A stretch of 64,000 nt of DNA from Chelatococcus sambhunathii (GTDB lineage Bacteria; Pseudomonadota; Alphaproteobacteria; Rhizobiales; Beijerinckiaceae), in NCBI RefSeq assembly GCF_001418005.1, contig NZ_LIOL01000001.1:310001-374000 (forward strand), given 5' to 3'. Below are positions 33,311 to 42,853 of this stretch, in pieces. The notes beneath the pieces were generated by a model. It ran no database searches. It saw only the letters and a list, made by a program, of their open reading frames with translations, and was not told where the DNA came from. A program made the position numbers and the translations under genes. How positions within the stretch are numbered: the first letter of the stretch is position 1; each line of letters opens with the position of its first letter.

Positions 33311-34414
33311 ATGGCGCGCAGGTTTGCGACATTCGCCGCGGCGATACTGGCCTGTGCCGGCGTCGCCGGTTGCGGGCTGATGACATTCGAGAAGCGCGAG
33401 GCATGGCGCAGCGAGGCGGAATCGGCCTGCCTCGCGCAGAAGCTCGTGCAGCCGTCGGCCTATATCGAGCCGATGAAGCCGATCTCCGGCCCCGGCGCCT
33501 GCGGCATGGATTATCCGTTCCGCGTCAAGGCTTTCGCCGGCGGCGAGATCGGCCTGACGTCCAAGGCGGTGCTCGCCTGCCCCGCGATCTCCACCTTCGA
33601 CACCTGGCTGATCGAGGTCGTCCAGCCCGCCGCCTCGCTCTATTTCGGCGCGCCGGTGACCGAGCTGCGGGCCGGGTCCTATTCGTGCCGCTCGATGAAC
33701 AACCAGGCGGGCGCGCGCAAGTCGGAGCACTCCTACGGCAACGCCGTCGACGTCATGGCCTTCCACCTGTCGGACGGACGCAAGATCACGGTCGCCAAGG
33801 GGTGGAAGGGTGATCCGGTGGAGCAGGACTTCCTGCGCGAGGTCTTCGTCGGCTCCTGCCGCTATTTCTCGACGGTGCTCGGCCCGGGCTCGGACGCATT
33901 CCACTACGACCATTTCCATCTCGATCTCGCCCGGCATGCCAAGGGCCGGACGATCTGCAAGCCGGTCATCAAGTTCACGCCGCGCCTCGTGCCCGGGCAG
34001 TATGACGCGCGGCCCCGGCAGGCCGCTCCCTATGGCGGCGAGCCGGCCTACACGCCCCGGCCGGCCGGGCCGGTCTACAAGGGCTACGACCGCCCTGGCG
34101 GCAGCCCCATGACCATCCACGAGCAGCCGCTCGGCGAGGGAGAGGACGAGGGCGGCGCCGTTATCGACGAGGAATATCTCGGCATGTCGTCCACCAGGAC
34201 GCCGCCGGGATGGCAGGTCGGGCCGGCGCCGGCCAGCGCGCCGCCGATGGCGACGAGCCACGCCGCGCCGGTCTACGGACAGCAGGACCGGCCGGCCACC
34301 TATCAGGCTCCGCCCGCCTATCCGACGCAGAGCTATGCCGCCCCGCCTCCGCGCCCGCGGACCGACGGCACGCTCGGCGTGCTGCGGCCGCCGGGCCTCG
34401 TCGGCGGCTCCTGA
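33311..34414 (+). CDS. Extensin-like family lipoprotein
   Basis: This 367-residue protein has a signal with lipobox VAGC (cysteine near residue 20). A conserved extensin-like C domain follows (about 35-225) with GPGACGMDYPFRVKAF, LTSKAVLACPAISTFDTWL, SYSCRSMNNQAGARKSEHSYGNAVDVMAF and FHYDHFHLDLARH. The SEHSYGNAVD...HYDHFHLDL pattern resembles the zinc-ligand set of D-Ala-D-Ala/LAS peptidases, so a peptidoglycan hydrolase role is plausible. The last ~140 residues are a Pro/Tyr/Ala-rich low-complexity tail. Start: ATG at 33311; a TTG directly before it is possible. Confidence 0.9.
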   Translation: MARRFATFAAAILACAGVAGCGLMTFEKREAWRSEAESACLAQKLVQPSAYIEPMKPISGPGACGMDYPFRVKAFAGGEIGLTSKAVLACPAISTFDTWLIEVVQPAASLYFGAPVTELRAGSYSCRSMNNQAGARKSEHSYGNAVDVMAFHLSDGRKITVAKGWKGDPVEQDFLREVFVGSCRYFSTVLGPGSDAFHYDHFHLDLARHAKGRTICKPVIKFTPRLVPGQYDARPRQAAPYGGEPAYTPRPAGPVYKGYDRPGGSPMTIHEQPLGEGEDEGGAVIDEEYLGMSSTRTPPGWQVGPAPASAPPMATSHAAPVYGQQDRPATYQAPPAYPTQSYAAPPPRPRTDGTLGVLRPPGLVGGS

Positions 34415-35218
34415 TCAGTCCATGATGCTGTCGAGGCCGCGCCTGAGCCCCGGCTTCTCCGCCACCTTCCGCACGGCGAGCAGCGTGCCGCCGACGTAAG
34501 GGGCGGCCGAGGACCCGGCGTCGTGCCGCAGCGCCAGGCGCTCGTCATCGAGTCCGAACAGGACCTCGCAGGACAGGCGGTAGCCGGGCATGCGCACCGA
34601 ATGCACCTGCACCGGCGTCGACAGGCCGATGGCGCCGCCGCGCGTCTCGCGGATGCCGGTCAGATCGTCGATCGGCCGAGAAGTCGGATGCTGGCGCTCG
34701 AAGGACAGCGTCTCTGCGAGTTCCCGTGCCGTGCCCGACGGCACGTCCGGCTTCTGCGCCGCCGCATAATCGATGATCTCGACATCCGGCACATACTTGG
34801 CCGCTTCGAGCGCGAAGCGCTTCATCAGCGTGGCGGTGATGGAGAAGTTGCCGGCGGCGATGACGCCGATGCCCCGCTCCTCCGCCGCATCGTCGATCTC
34901 GGCAAAATCCTCAGCCCCGAGCCCCGACGTTCCGACGACGACGTGGCAGCCGGCGGCGATCGCCTTCAGGGCATGCTCCTTTACCGCGCCCGGCTTGGTG
35001 TAGTCCACGAGCACGTCCGCCTGCACCGCGAGCGCCGCGTCGACATCGGGTACGATCTCGACTCCGATCGGGCCGATGCCGGCCACCTCGCCCGCATCGC
35101 GCCCGGCGGCCGAGCGCGCCACCGCCGCGACCAGCGCAAGGTCGGGCGCCTCGTGCACAGCCGCGACGAGCGCCCTGCCGACCCAGCCGGTCGCGCCTGC
35201 AATGATGACCCTGATCAT
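34415..35218 (-). CDS. DapB-like reductase lacking the catalytic histidines
   Basis: This 267-residue protein has the dihydrodipicolinate reductase fold: Rossmann motif IIAGATGWVGRAL, GTSGLG (96-101) and NFSI, with PDVPSGTARELAE. Canonical DapB has HHxxKxDxPSGTA. Here the stretch is YAAAQKPDVPSGTA (151-164), so both histidines (E. coli H159/H160) are alanines while the lysine (K156) remains. Catalysis of the lysine-pathway step is therefore doubtful. It lies 96 bp after a 5-oxoprolinase/hydantoinase gene on the same strand, opposite a TRAP transporter. A reductase acting on a related cyclic imine or enamine is a reasonable inference. The true dapB should be elsewhere. Confidence 0.85.
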   Translation of the reverse strand: MIRVIIAGATGWVGRALVAAVHEAPDLALVAAVARSAAGRDAGEVAGIGPIGVEIVPDVDAALAVQADVLVDYTKPGAVKEHALKAIAAGCHVVVGTSGLGAEDFAEIDDAAEERGIGVIAAGNFSITATLMKRFALEAAKYVPDVEIIDYAAAQKPDVPSGTARELAETLSFERQHPTSRPIDDLTGIRETRGGAIGLSTPVQVHSVRMPGYRLSCEVLFGLDDERLALRHDAGSSAAPYVGGTLLAVRKVAEKPGLRRGLDSIMD

Positions 35219-35314
35219 GCTCCGGCTCCTCCTTCTCGGATGGGCGCCCGCTGCGCCCGCCCCAGCCTTCCTCCTTGCCGATTCGCGCCGGCCCGGCATC
35301 GTTGCCCGGACGGA

Positions 35315-38300
35315 TCACGCCTTGCCATAGCCGCCGCCGGTCGGCGTGACGATGGTGATGGCCTCGCCTGCCTCGATCAGCGTCTGGTCGCAACCGCCGA
35401 GTTCCTCGATGCGCCCGTCCCTGCGGCGCACGAGGTTGCGGCCCGCCTCGCCCGGCTCTCCCCCCAAGAGCCCGAAGGGCCGCACACGGCGGTGGCCGGA
35501 GAGGATGGCGCAATCCATCGCCTCGCGGAAGCGGATGGTGCGGCTGGTGCCGTTGCCGGCATGCCAACGTCCCTTGCCGCCCGAGTTCGGCCGGATATGG
35601 AAGTCTTCCAGCACGACGGGAAAGCGCGTCTCAAGGATTTCCGGATCCGTGAGGCGCGAGTTGGTCATGTGCGTATGCACGCCGTCGGCTCCGTTGAAGC
35701 CCTCGCCCGCGGGGGCGCCGGAGCAGATGGTCTCGTAGTACTGGTACTGGTCGTTGCCGAAGGTGAGATTGTTCATGGTGCCCTGGGCGGCCGCCAGCGC
35801 ACCGAGCGCACCGAACAGGCAGTTCGTCACGGCCTGGCTCACCTCGACATTGCCCGCGACTACCGCCGCCGGATAGCGCGGCGACAGCATCGAGCCTTCC
35901 GGCACGACGATATTGATGGGCCTGAGGCAGCCCGCGTTCATGGGGATCTCGTCATCAACCATGACGCGGAAGACATAGAGCACGGCCGCGCGCGTCACCG
36001 GCGCGGGCGCGTTGAAATTGTCGTCCCGCTGCGGCGACGTGCCGGTGAAGTCAACGGTCGCCTCGCGCTTCTCCTTGTCAACCGTGATCTTCACGCGGAT
36101 GAAGCAGCCTTGGTCCATCTCATATTCGAAGGAAGAATCGTGCAGCCGATCGAGCACACGGCGCACGCTCTCGGCCGCGTTGTCCTGCACATGGCCCATG
36201 TAGGCCTCGACCACGTCGAGCCCGAAATGAGCGATCATCTTCTTGAGTTCGGCCACGCCCTTCTCGTTGGCGGCGATCTGTGCCTTGAGGTCGTTGACGT
36301 TCTGGACCACGTTGCGCGCGGGATATTTCGCGCCGAGGAAGAGGTCGATCAGTTCCTTCTCGCGGAAACGGCCCTGATCGACGAGCTTGAAATTGTCGAT
36401 ATACACGCCCTCCTCCTCGATGGTGCGGGCGCGCGGCGACATGGACCCCGGCGCCGTGCCGCCGACATCGGCATGATGCCCACGGCTCGCCACCCAGAAG
36501 AGGATGTTCTCGCCCTTGTCGTCGAAGACGGGCGTGCACACCGTGATGTCCGGCAGATGCGTGCCGCCGTTGTAGGGCGCGTTGAGCACATAGACGTCGC
36601 CGGGGCGAATAACGGGGTTCTGGCGGATGACCGTCTCCACCGAGCGGTCCATGGAGCCGAGGTGCACCGGCATGTGCGGCGCATTGGCGACAAGCCGTCC
36701 CTCGCGGTCGAAGACAGCGCAGGAGAAGTCGAGCCGCTCCTTGATGTTCACCGAATAGGCGGTGTTCTGCAGAGTCACGCCCATCTGCTCGGCGATGGAC
36801 ATGAAGAGATTGTTGAAGATCTCCAGCATCACCGGGTCGGCCTCGGTGCCGATGGCGGCGCGCTTGGGCAGCGCCTTCACCCGCTCGAGCACGAGGTGGT
36901 CCTTGCCGGTCAGCTGCGCTTCCCAGCCGTCCTCGACGACCACCGTCTGGTTGGGCTCGATGATGATCGCCGGCCCCGGCATACGAGCACCCGCCCTTAG
37001 ATCCTGCCGCAGGAAGACACCGGCATCGTGCCAGCGGCCCTGGCTGAAGAAGCGCGTCGTGCGGTGCGGCCTCGCCGGTGCGGCCTGCACATCACCTGCC
37101 GCGTCCTCCGCGAAACGCGCGCCGCCGCCGACGGTCTCCACCTCGACGGCCTCGATGACGAGCCCCTTGGTATCGTCGATGAAGCCGAAGCGGCGGCGAT
37201 GCGCATCCTCGAAGGCGGCCTGCATGGCGGCCACATCCCCCGCCGCTACGGCGAGCGCGGTGTCGGTGCCGGCATAGCGCACATGGGCGCGCACGAAGGT
37301 CTCGATGTCGGAGCGCGCGATGCCCTGCCCCTCGAGCTCGGCGAGGCATTCGGCGGCGAGCGCGTCGCCCAGCGCGGCGACCGCAGCCGGGGCGGCGGCA
37401 TCGAGCGGCACATCGAGCGCCTTCTGTCGCGTGGCGCGCACGTCGGCAAGACCCATGCCATAGGCGGAGAGAAGGCCCGAGAAGGGATGCATCAGCACCT
37501 TCGTCATGCCGAGCGCATCGGCCACGAGGCAGGCGTGCTGGCCGCCAGCCCCGCCGAAGGAGTTGAGCGCATAGGTCGTGATGTCATAGCCGCGCTGCAC
37601 CGAGATCTTCTTGATGGCCTCCGCCATGTTGGCGACCGCGATCTGGATGAAGCCGTCGGCCACCTCCTCGGGGCTGCGCCCGTCGCCGACCTCGCCGGCC
37701 ATGGCCGCGAAGGCGGCGCGCACCGCCTCGGCATCAAGCGCCTCGTCCTGCGCGGGGCCGAAGATCTTCGGGAAGAATTCCGGCATCAGCTTGCCGAGCA
37801 TGACATTGGCGTCGGTCACGGCGAGCGGCCCGCCGCGACGATAACACTTGGGGCCCGGATTGGCGCCGGCCGAATCGGGCCCGACGCGGAAGCGCGAGCC
37901 GTCGAAATGCAGGATCGAGCCGCCGCCCGCAGCGACCGTGTGGATGAGCATCATCGGCGCACGCATGCGCACACCGGCGACTTCGGTCTCGAAGGCGCGT
38001 TCGTATTCGCCGTCGAAATGGGCGACGTCCGTCGAGGTGCCGCCCATGTCGAAGCCGATGACGCGGTCAAACCCGGCGGACTTGCCTGTCTCGGCCATGC
38101 CGACGACGCCGCCGGCCGGCCCCGAGAGGATGGCGTCCTTGCCCTGGAACAGATCGGCGGCCGTGAGACCGCCCGAGGACATCATGAACATGAGGCGCGC
38201 CCCAGTGCGGGCAATGTCGAGTTCCTCCGATACCTGCGCCACGTAGCGTCGCAGGATCGGCGAGAGATAGGCGTCGACCACCGTGGTGTCGCCGCGCCCG

Positions 38301-38908
38301 ACGAGCTTGACGAGGGGCGAGACCTCGTGGCTGACCGAGACCTGAGTGAAACCCATGCGGCGGGCGAGTTCCGCCACCGCCTGCTCGTGGGCCGGATAGC
38401 GGTAGGCGTGCATGAAGGCGATGGCGAGCGCATCGATCCCCTCGGCCCGGATGCCGGCGAGCTGCACCTCGACCTGCGTCAGGTCCGGCGCCATCTCGAC
38501 CGTACCGTCGGCGAGCACCCGCTCCTCGATCTCGACGACGCTCTCGTAGAGCTCTTCGGGCTTGATGATGTTGCGGGCGAAGATCTTCGGCCGCGCTTGG
38601 TAGCCGATGCGCAGGGCATCACGAAAACCCTTCGTGGTGATGAGCGCGACGCGGTCACCCTTGCGCTCGAGCAGCGCGTTGGTGGCCACGGTCGTGCCCA
38701 TGCGCACGTCGCCGATGAGGCCGGCGGGGATCGCCTCGCCCCTGGCAAGGCCGAGATGGTCGCGGATGCCCTGGACGGCGGCATCGCGGTAGGCTTCCGG
38801 ATTCTCGGAGAGGAGCTTGCGCGCGTGCAGCCTGCCCTGCGGGTCACGCGCGATGACGTCCGTGAACGTGCCGCCGCGATCGATCCAGAAATCCCACCGA
38901 CCTGCCAT
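35315..38908 (-). CDS. Fused hydantoinase/5-oxoprolinase (HyuA-HyuB, OPLAH-like)
   Basis: This 1197-residue protein is about as long as full 5-oxoprolinases. The HyuA half (about 1-685) is an actin-like ATPase with [56 protein letters not shown] and [15 protein letters not shown]. The HyuB half (from about 690) has [39 protein letters not shown] and [18 protein letters not shown]. Such enzymes open cyclic amides (5-oxoproline, hydantoins, N-methylhydantoin) with ATP. The exact substrate is unknown. The ATG at 38908 has GGGAG 6 bp upstream; an ATG 3 bp earlier is possible. It is divergent from the TRAP genes and probably cotranscribed with the DapB-like gene. Confidence 0.94.
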   Translation of the reverse strand: MAGRWDFWIDRGGTFTDVIARDPQGRLHARKLLSENPEAYRDAAVQGIRDHLGLARGEAIPAGLIGDVRMGTTVATNALLERKGDRVALITTKGFRDALRIGYQARPKIFARNIIKPEELYESVVEIEERVLADGTVEMAPDLTQVEVQLAGIRAEGIDALAIAFMHAYRYPAHEQAVAELARRMGFTQVSVSHEVSPLVKLVGRGDTTVVDAYLSPILRRYVAQVSEELDIARTGARLMFMMSSGGLTAADLFQGKDAILSGPAGGVVGMAETGKSAGFDRVIGFDMGGTSTDVAHFDGEYERAFETEVAGVRMRAPMMLIHTVAAGGGSILHFDGSRFRVGPDSAGANPGPKCYRRGGPLAVTDANVMLGKLMPEFFPKIFGPAQDEALDAEAVRAAFAAMAGEVGDGRSPEEVADGFIQIAVANMAEAIKKISVQRGYDITTYALNSFGGAGGQHACLVADALGMTKVLMHPFSGLLSAYGMGLADVRATRQKALDVPLDAAAPAAVAALGDALAAECLAELEGQGIARSDIETFVRAHVRYAGTDTALAVAAGDVAAMQAAFEDAHRRRFGFIDDTKGLVIEAVEVETVGGGARFAEDAAGDVQAAPARPHRTTRFFSQGRWHDAGVFLRQDLRAGARMPGPAIIIEPNQTVVVEDGWEAQLTGKDHLVLERVKALPKRAAIGTEADPVMLEIFNNLFMSIAEQMGVTLQNTAYSVNIKERLDFSCAVFDREGRLVANAPHMPVHLGSMDRSVETVIRQNPVIRPGDVYVLNAPYNGGTHLPDITVCTPVFDDKGENILFWVASRGHHADVGGTAPGSMSPRARTIEEEGVYIDNFKLVDQGRFREKELIDLFLGAKYPARNVVQNVNDLKAQIAANEKGVAELKKMIAHFGLDVVEAYMGHVQDNAAESVRRVLDRLHDSSFEYEMDQGCFIRVKITVDKEKREATVDFTGTSPQRDDNFNAPAPVTRAAVLYVFRVMVDDEIPMNAGCLRPINIVVPEGSMLSPRYPAAVVAGNVEVSQAVTNCLFGALGALAAAQGTMNNLTFGNDQYQYYETICSGAPAGEGFNGADGVHTHMTNSRLTDPEILETRFPVVLEDFHIRPNSGGKGRWHAGNGTSRTIRFREAMDCAILSGHRRVRPFGLLGGEPGEAGRNLVRRRDGRIEELGGCDQTLIEAGEAITIVTPTGGGYGKA

Positions 38909-39053
38909 CATGCTCTCCCGATGTCCGAAATTGCGCTGGGCTTCGTGCCGGCCTCGCGGCGCGTCGGCCGCTGCCGAGACGCTCCCGCCGACGCCGTCGG
39001 GCCCCTCCCGGGCCGCAGCGCATGAGATGAGAGAAGCAGGACGATGACAAAAC

Positions 39054-39070
39054 GTCAACAATTTGTTGAC
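39054..39070. promoter_or_regulatory. Palindromic operator in the divergent TRAP/oxoprolinase promoter
   Basis: GTCAACA-ATT-TGTTGAC is a perfect 7-bp inverted repeat with a 3-bp centre, typical of a dimeric winged-helix repressor site. Its right arm overlaps the -35 box of the TRAP promoter. The likely ligand-responsive regulator is the MarR-like protein encoded at the end of the TRAP operon. Confidence 0.7.
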
Positions 39071-39093
39071 ATGAAATTCGACGCCGCTAGCAT
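39066..39093 (+). promoter_or_regulatory. Sigma-70-type promoter of the TRAP operon
   Basis: TTGACA (39066-39071) and TAGCAT (39088-39093) are spaced by 16 bp. This predicts a start near 39100 and a leader of about 40 nt before the ATG at 39142, which has GGGAGAG upstream. The palindrome at 39054-39070 overlaps the -35 box. Confidence 0.65.
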
Positions 39094-39141
39094 GCGAAGA
39101 TCGGCGCGCGAAGGGGCGCGCGCCGCACGGGAGAGATTGTC

Positions 39142-40116
39142 ATGAACGTTTTGATGCGCGCTGCCGCGGGCCTCGGCCTTGCGGCGCTTCTTGCCTCACC
39201 GGCCGTGGCTCAGACGAAGTGGGACCTGCCGACGCCCTATCCGGACGGCAACTTCCACACCAAGAACATCGTCCAGTTCGCCGAGGACGTGAAGGCGGCG
39301 ACCGGCGGCTCGCTGCAGATCACGGTCCACGCCAACCAGTCGCTGATCAAGCACCCCGACATCAAGAACGCCGTGCGCAGCGGCACGGTGCCCGCCGGTG
39401 AGCTGCTCGTCTCGCGCCTCGCCAACGAGAGCCCGATCTACGAGGTCGATTCGGTTCCTTTCCTCGCCTCGAGCTATGATGCCGCGAAGAAGCTCTATGC
39501 CGCTCAGAAGCCCATCCTCGAGAAGAAACTCGGCGAGCAGGGCCTGATGCTGTTGTTCTCCGTCGCCTGGCCGCCGCAGGGCATCTTCGCCAAACAGGAG
39601 CTCAACACCCTCGCTGACCTCAAGGGCGTCAAGTTCCGCGCCTATTCGAAATCGACAGAGCGCGTCGCCCAGCTCGCCGGCATGGTTCCGGTGCAAATCG
39701 AGGCCTCCGACATCGCCACGGCCTTCGCCACCGGCCGCGTCGGCGCGATGATCACCTCGCCTTCCACCGGCACCGATTCCAAGGTGTGGGATTTCCTCAG
39801 CCACTACTACGACACCCAGGCCTGGCTGCCGCGCAACATGGTCATCGTCAACAAGGCAGCCTTCGACAAGCTGAGCGACGCCGAGAAGCAGGCGGTACGC
39901 GAGGCGGCCAAGAAGGCCGAGGAGCGCGGCTGGGAGATGAGCGCCATCGAGACCAAGGAGAAGACGGACCTGCTCGCCAAGAACGGCATCAAGGTCACCG
40001 CCCCCTCCGACGACATGAAGAAGGGCTTCGCCGAGATCGGCGCCACCATGACCGCCGAATGGGAGAAGGCTGCGGGCGAGGACGGCAAGGCCATCCTCGA
40101 CGCCTATCGCAACTGA
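39142..40116 (+). CDS. TRAP transporter substrate-binding protein (DctP family)
   Basis: This 324-residue protein has a signal peptide (AAAGLGLAALLASPAVAQ, cleavage near residue 24) and a DctP-type binding fold. Marks are VQFAEDVKAATGGSLQITVHANQ, SGTVPAGELLVSRLANESP, LADLKGVKFRAYSKST and FATGRVGAMITSPSTG. The arginine of KFRAYS is the usual salt-bridge residue for a carboxylate ligand. It delivers an organic acid to the DctQM permease using the sodium gradient. The adjoining oxoprolinase suggests the ligand may be 5-oxoproline or a similar cyclic acid. A 211-bp gap separates it from dctQ. Confidence 0.95.
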   Translation: MNVLMRAAAGLGLAALLASPAVAQTKWDLPTPYPDGNFHTKNIVQFAEDVKAATGGSLQITVHANQSLIKHPDIKNAVRSGTVPAGELLVSRLANESPIYEVDSVPFLASSYDAAKKLYAAQKPILEKKLGEQGLMLLFSVAWPPQGIFAKQELNTLADLKGVKFRAYSKSTERVAQLAGMVPVQIEASDIATAFATGRVGAMITSPSTGTDSKVWDFLSHYYDTQAWLPRNMVIVNKAAFDKLSDAEKQAVREAAKKAEERGWEMSAIETKEKTDLLAKNGIKVTAPSDDMKKGFAEIGATMTAEWEKAAGEDGKAILDAYRN

Positions 40117-40327
40117 GGACAGGGCCTTCCCGCGTCGGAGCCCATCGCGGATCGATCGCTCCAAGGGCTCCGGGAGCCACCCCTCCCCCCGCTTGCGGTG
40201 GGAGGGGACAGCACCGCCGGTTTGCATCTCACCGCCGCATGACCCGGCGCCCTCGATGCAATGATCCGCACCGCCCCGGCGGCGTTGACGCCTGTCTTTC
40301 ATCATCCTGCCGGCAGGAGGAGGCCTC

Positions 40328-40885
40328 ATGCGCGCGGCCCTCGACCGTCTCTATTCATTGTCGCTCTGGCTCGCTGGCCTCTGCCTCGTCGCCATCGCTG
40401 TCCTCGTCGGCCTGCAGGTCGGCGCCCGCCTGCTCGACAGCGCTCTGCGCACGCTTGGGCTCGAGCAGACCGGCTTCATCGTGCCCTCGCTCGCCGAGAT
40501 CGGCGGCTTCCTGCTCGCGGCGGCGAGCTTCCTTGCGCTCGGTGCCAGCCTCAAGGCCGGCAGCCATATCCGCGTGACCATGCTGCTCGCCCTCGTCGGC
40601 GAAGCGCGCCGCAGACCGATGGAGCTGTTCGCACTAGGCGTTTCCGCCCTCGCGAGCGGCTACGGCACCTGGTACACGGCCAAGCTCGCCCTGGATTCGT
40701 GGACTTTCAACGAGAAATCCTATGGCATCGTGCCTGTGCCGCTCGTCATCCCGCAGGCGAGCCTCGCCATCGGCCTCGCCATACTGACCATTGCCATCCT
40801 CGACGAACTGCAAGAGACCGCGGTGCGCGGACGTCCGTCCTTCCGCTCGGCAGAAGACGCCATCGCCGTCGGCAAGGAGGCCTGA
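40328..40885 (+). CDS. TRAP transporter small permease (DctQ family)
   Basis: This 185-residue protein has four predicted membrane helices (first LSLWLAGLCLVAIAVLVGLQVGARLLD). FLLAAASFLALGASLKAGSHIRVTMLL is the conserved DctQ centre, normally G(A)xxHIRV. It forms the complex with the large permease. It ends 3 bp before the next ATG, and the AAGGAGG ribosome site for dctM lies within its last codons. Confidence 0.95.
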   Translation: MRAALDRLYSLSLWLAGLCLVAIAVLVGLQVGARLLDSALRTLGLEQTGFIVPSLAEIGGFLLAAASFLALGASLKAGSHIRVTMLLALVGEARRRPMELFALGVSALASGYGTWYTAKLALDSWTFNEKSYGIVPVPLVIPQASLAIGLAILTIAILDELQETAVRGRPSFRSAEDAIAVGKEA

Positions 40886-40888
40886 GCG

Positions 40889-42196
40889 ATGGACGCCGTC
40901 ACGCTCGCGAGCCTGCTCATCGTCGTCCTCTTCCTCGTCCTCGGCACCGGCACCTGGATCGCGCTGGCTCTCGGCATCGTCGCCTATGCCGGCATGGTCA
41001 TCGCCGTCTCGGCGCCGCCAGGCCAGGTGCTCGCCACCTCCGTCTGGGGCGCGGCGACGTCGTGGGACCTCACCGCCCTGCCGATGTTCATCTGGATGGG
41101 CGAGATCCTCTACCGCACCCGCCTGTCGCAGGACATGTTCTCCGGCCTTGCGCCGTGGATGCGCGCCCTGCCGGGCCGGCTCCTGCACGTCAACGTCGTC
41201 GGCTGCACGATCTTCGCTGCCGTCTCCGGCTCCTCGGCCGCAACCTGCGCCACCATCGGCCGCATCTCGCTGCCGGAGTTGAAGAAGCGCGGCTATGACG
41301 AGCGCCTCGCCATCGGTACGCTCGCCGGCGGTGGCACGCTCGGCCTGCTCATCCCGCCGTCGCTGATCATGATCGTCTACGGCGCGGCAACCGAGCAGTC
41401 GATCGCGCGCCTGTTCATCGCCGGCATCGTGCCGGGCATCGTCGTTGCCGGCCTCTTCATGGCCTATGTGGGCGGCTGGGCACTCCTCAACCCCGGTCGC
41501 ATGCCCGAGCGCGAGCCAAGCATGCCACTGCGCGAGCGCCTTGCTGCCGGCTGGCGGCTCATCCCCGTCATCCTCCTCATCCTCGGCGTCATCGGCTCCA
41601 TCTACGGCGGCTTCGCCTCGGCGACGGAGGCGGCGGTCGTCGGCGTCGCGCTGTCGCTCGTCATGTCGCGCGCCATGGGCACGCTCGACTGGGCAAGCTT
41701 CCGCGACGGGCTGCTCGGCGCCACACGCACCTCCTGCATGATCGCCTTCATCCTCGCCGGCGCGGCCTTCCTGACCACGGCGATGGGCTTCACGGGCATC
41801 CCGCGGGCGCTCGCCGAATGGATCGGCGCCATGAACCTCAGCCCGTGGCAGCTGCTGCTGGCGCTGACGCTGTTCTACATGGTGCTCGGCTGCTTCCTCG
41901 ACGGCATCTCGATGGTAGTGCTGACGACGGCGGTCATCATGCCGCTCGTACAGGCCGCGGGCTTCGACCTCATTTGGTTCGGCATCTACATCGTCATCGT
42001 CGTCGAGATGGCGCAGATCACGCCGCCCGTCGGCTTCAACCTCTACGTGCTGCAGGGCATGACCGGACGGAGCATCTTCCGCATCGGCCTCTATGCCCTG
42101 CCCTTCTTCCTCATCCTCGCCATTGTGGTTGCCCTGCTCGCGATCTTTCCCGATCTCGCGCTATGGCTGCCGCGCACCATGCTCGAGGCCGGCTGA
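40889..42196 (+). CDS. TRAP transporter large permease (DctM family)
   Basis: This 435-residue protein has about 11-12 membrane helices and DctM signatures SGSSAATCATIGRISLPELKKRGYDERLAIGTLAGGGTLGLLIPPSLIMIVYG and a late PVGFNLYVLQGMTG. It is the sodium-coupled channel subunit. It follows dctQ by 3 bp and is followed 18 bp later by the regulator gene, so the three form one operon with dctP. Confidence 0.97.
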   Translation: MDAVTLASLLIVVLFLVLGTGTWIALALGIVAYAGMVIAVSAPPGQVLATSVWGAATSWDLTALPMFIWMGEILYRTRLSQDMFSGLAPWMRALPGRLLHVNVVGCTIFAAVSGSSAATCATIGRISLPELKKRGYDERLAIGTLAGGGTLGLLIPPSLIMIVYGAATEQSIARLFIAGIVPGIVVAGLFMAYVGGWALLNPGRMPEREPSMPLRERLAAGWRLIPVILLILGVIGSIYGGFASATEAAVVGVALSLVMSRAMGTLDWASFRDGLLGATRTSCMIAFILAGAAFLTTAMGFTGIPRALAEWIGAMNLSPWQLLLALTLFYMVLGCFLDGISMVVLTTAVIMPLVQAAGFDLIWFGIYIVIVVEMAQITPPVGFNLYVLQGMTGRSIFRIGLYALPFFLILAIVVALLAIFPDLALWLPRTMLEAG

Positions 42197-42214
42197 GAGC
42201 TTGCGGAGGTCGCC

Positions 42215-42769
42215 ATGACGAAGAACAGCACAGACAATGCCCCAGCGGAGGCCCGGGAGTGGCCCGCGCTCGGCCCCATCGTCTCCTCGGCCCATCTCGC
42301 CTCAGGCGCCCTGCCGGCCTTGTCGGAGTTCGAGTTCGGTCTCATCCTCGTCAGCCATGCCTTCCATCGCTGGATGGTGCGCGGCATGGCCGCCGCGGGG
42401 GTGCCGGACCTGTCGCCACTCGACGTGCTCGTGCTGCACTCCGTCAACCACCGCGGCAAGGGCAAGAAGCTCGCCGACATCTGCCTCGTCCTCAATGTCG
42501 AGGATACTCACCTCGTGACCTATTCGGTCAAGAAGCTGGAGCGGCTGAAACTCGTGAAGAGCGGCCGCACCGGCAAGGAGAAGACGGTCGCCGTCACCGC
42601 CGAGGGCGAAGCCGCCTGCCTGCGCTATCGTGCCATCCGCGAGCAGTTGCTCGTGCGCGCGGTCCGCGGCCTCGGCCTCGACGAGAGCGCCCTGTCGCAG
42701 ATCGCGAGCAACATGCGGGCGCTGTCCGGCCATTACGACCAGGCCGCCCGCTCTGCCGCTTCACTCTGA
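42215..42769 (+). CDS. MarR-like winged-helix regulator of the TRAP locus
   Basis: This 184-residue protein has a central winged helix (about 65-140: LSPLDVLVLHSVNHRGKGKKLADICLVLNVEDTHLVTYSVKKLERLKLVKSGRTGKEKTVAVTAEGE). It lies between helical flanks that would form the dimer, as in MarR-family proteins. GGAGG lies 6 bp before the ATG. Its position as last gene of the TRAP operon makes it the best candidate to bind the palindrome at 39054-39070 and to respond to the transported compound. DNA binding is inferred. Confidence 0.88.
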   Translation: MTKNSTDNAPAEAREWPALGPIVSSAHLASGALPALSEFEFGLILVSHAFHRWMVRGMAAAGVPDLSPLDVLVLHSVNHRGKGKKLADICLVLNVEDTHLVTYSVKKLERLKLVKSGRTGKEKTVAVTAEGEAACLRYRAIREQLLVRAVRGLGLDESALSQIASNMRALSGHYDQAARSAASL

Positions 42770-42853
42770 GGCAGGGGTGCGCCGCTTGACCTTCGCGGCC
42801 GCGCCGCGCATCGTCCGCCACACGACCTTCACTCGATACGTGTGGAGAGAGCG

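Noticed and set aside
34523-39025. Two very long plus-strand open frames opposite the DapB-like and oxoprolinase genes
   Set aside because: High GC removes stop codons from the antisense frames; the sequences show no domain while the minus strand encodes full-length enzymes.
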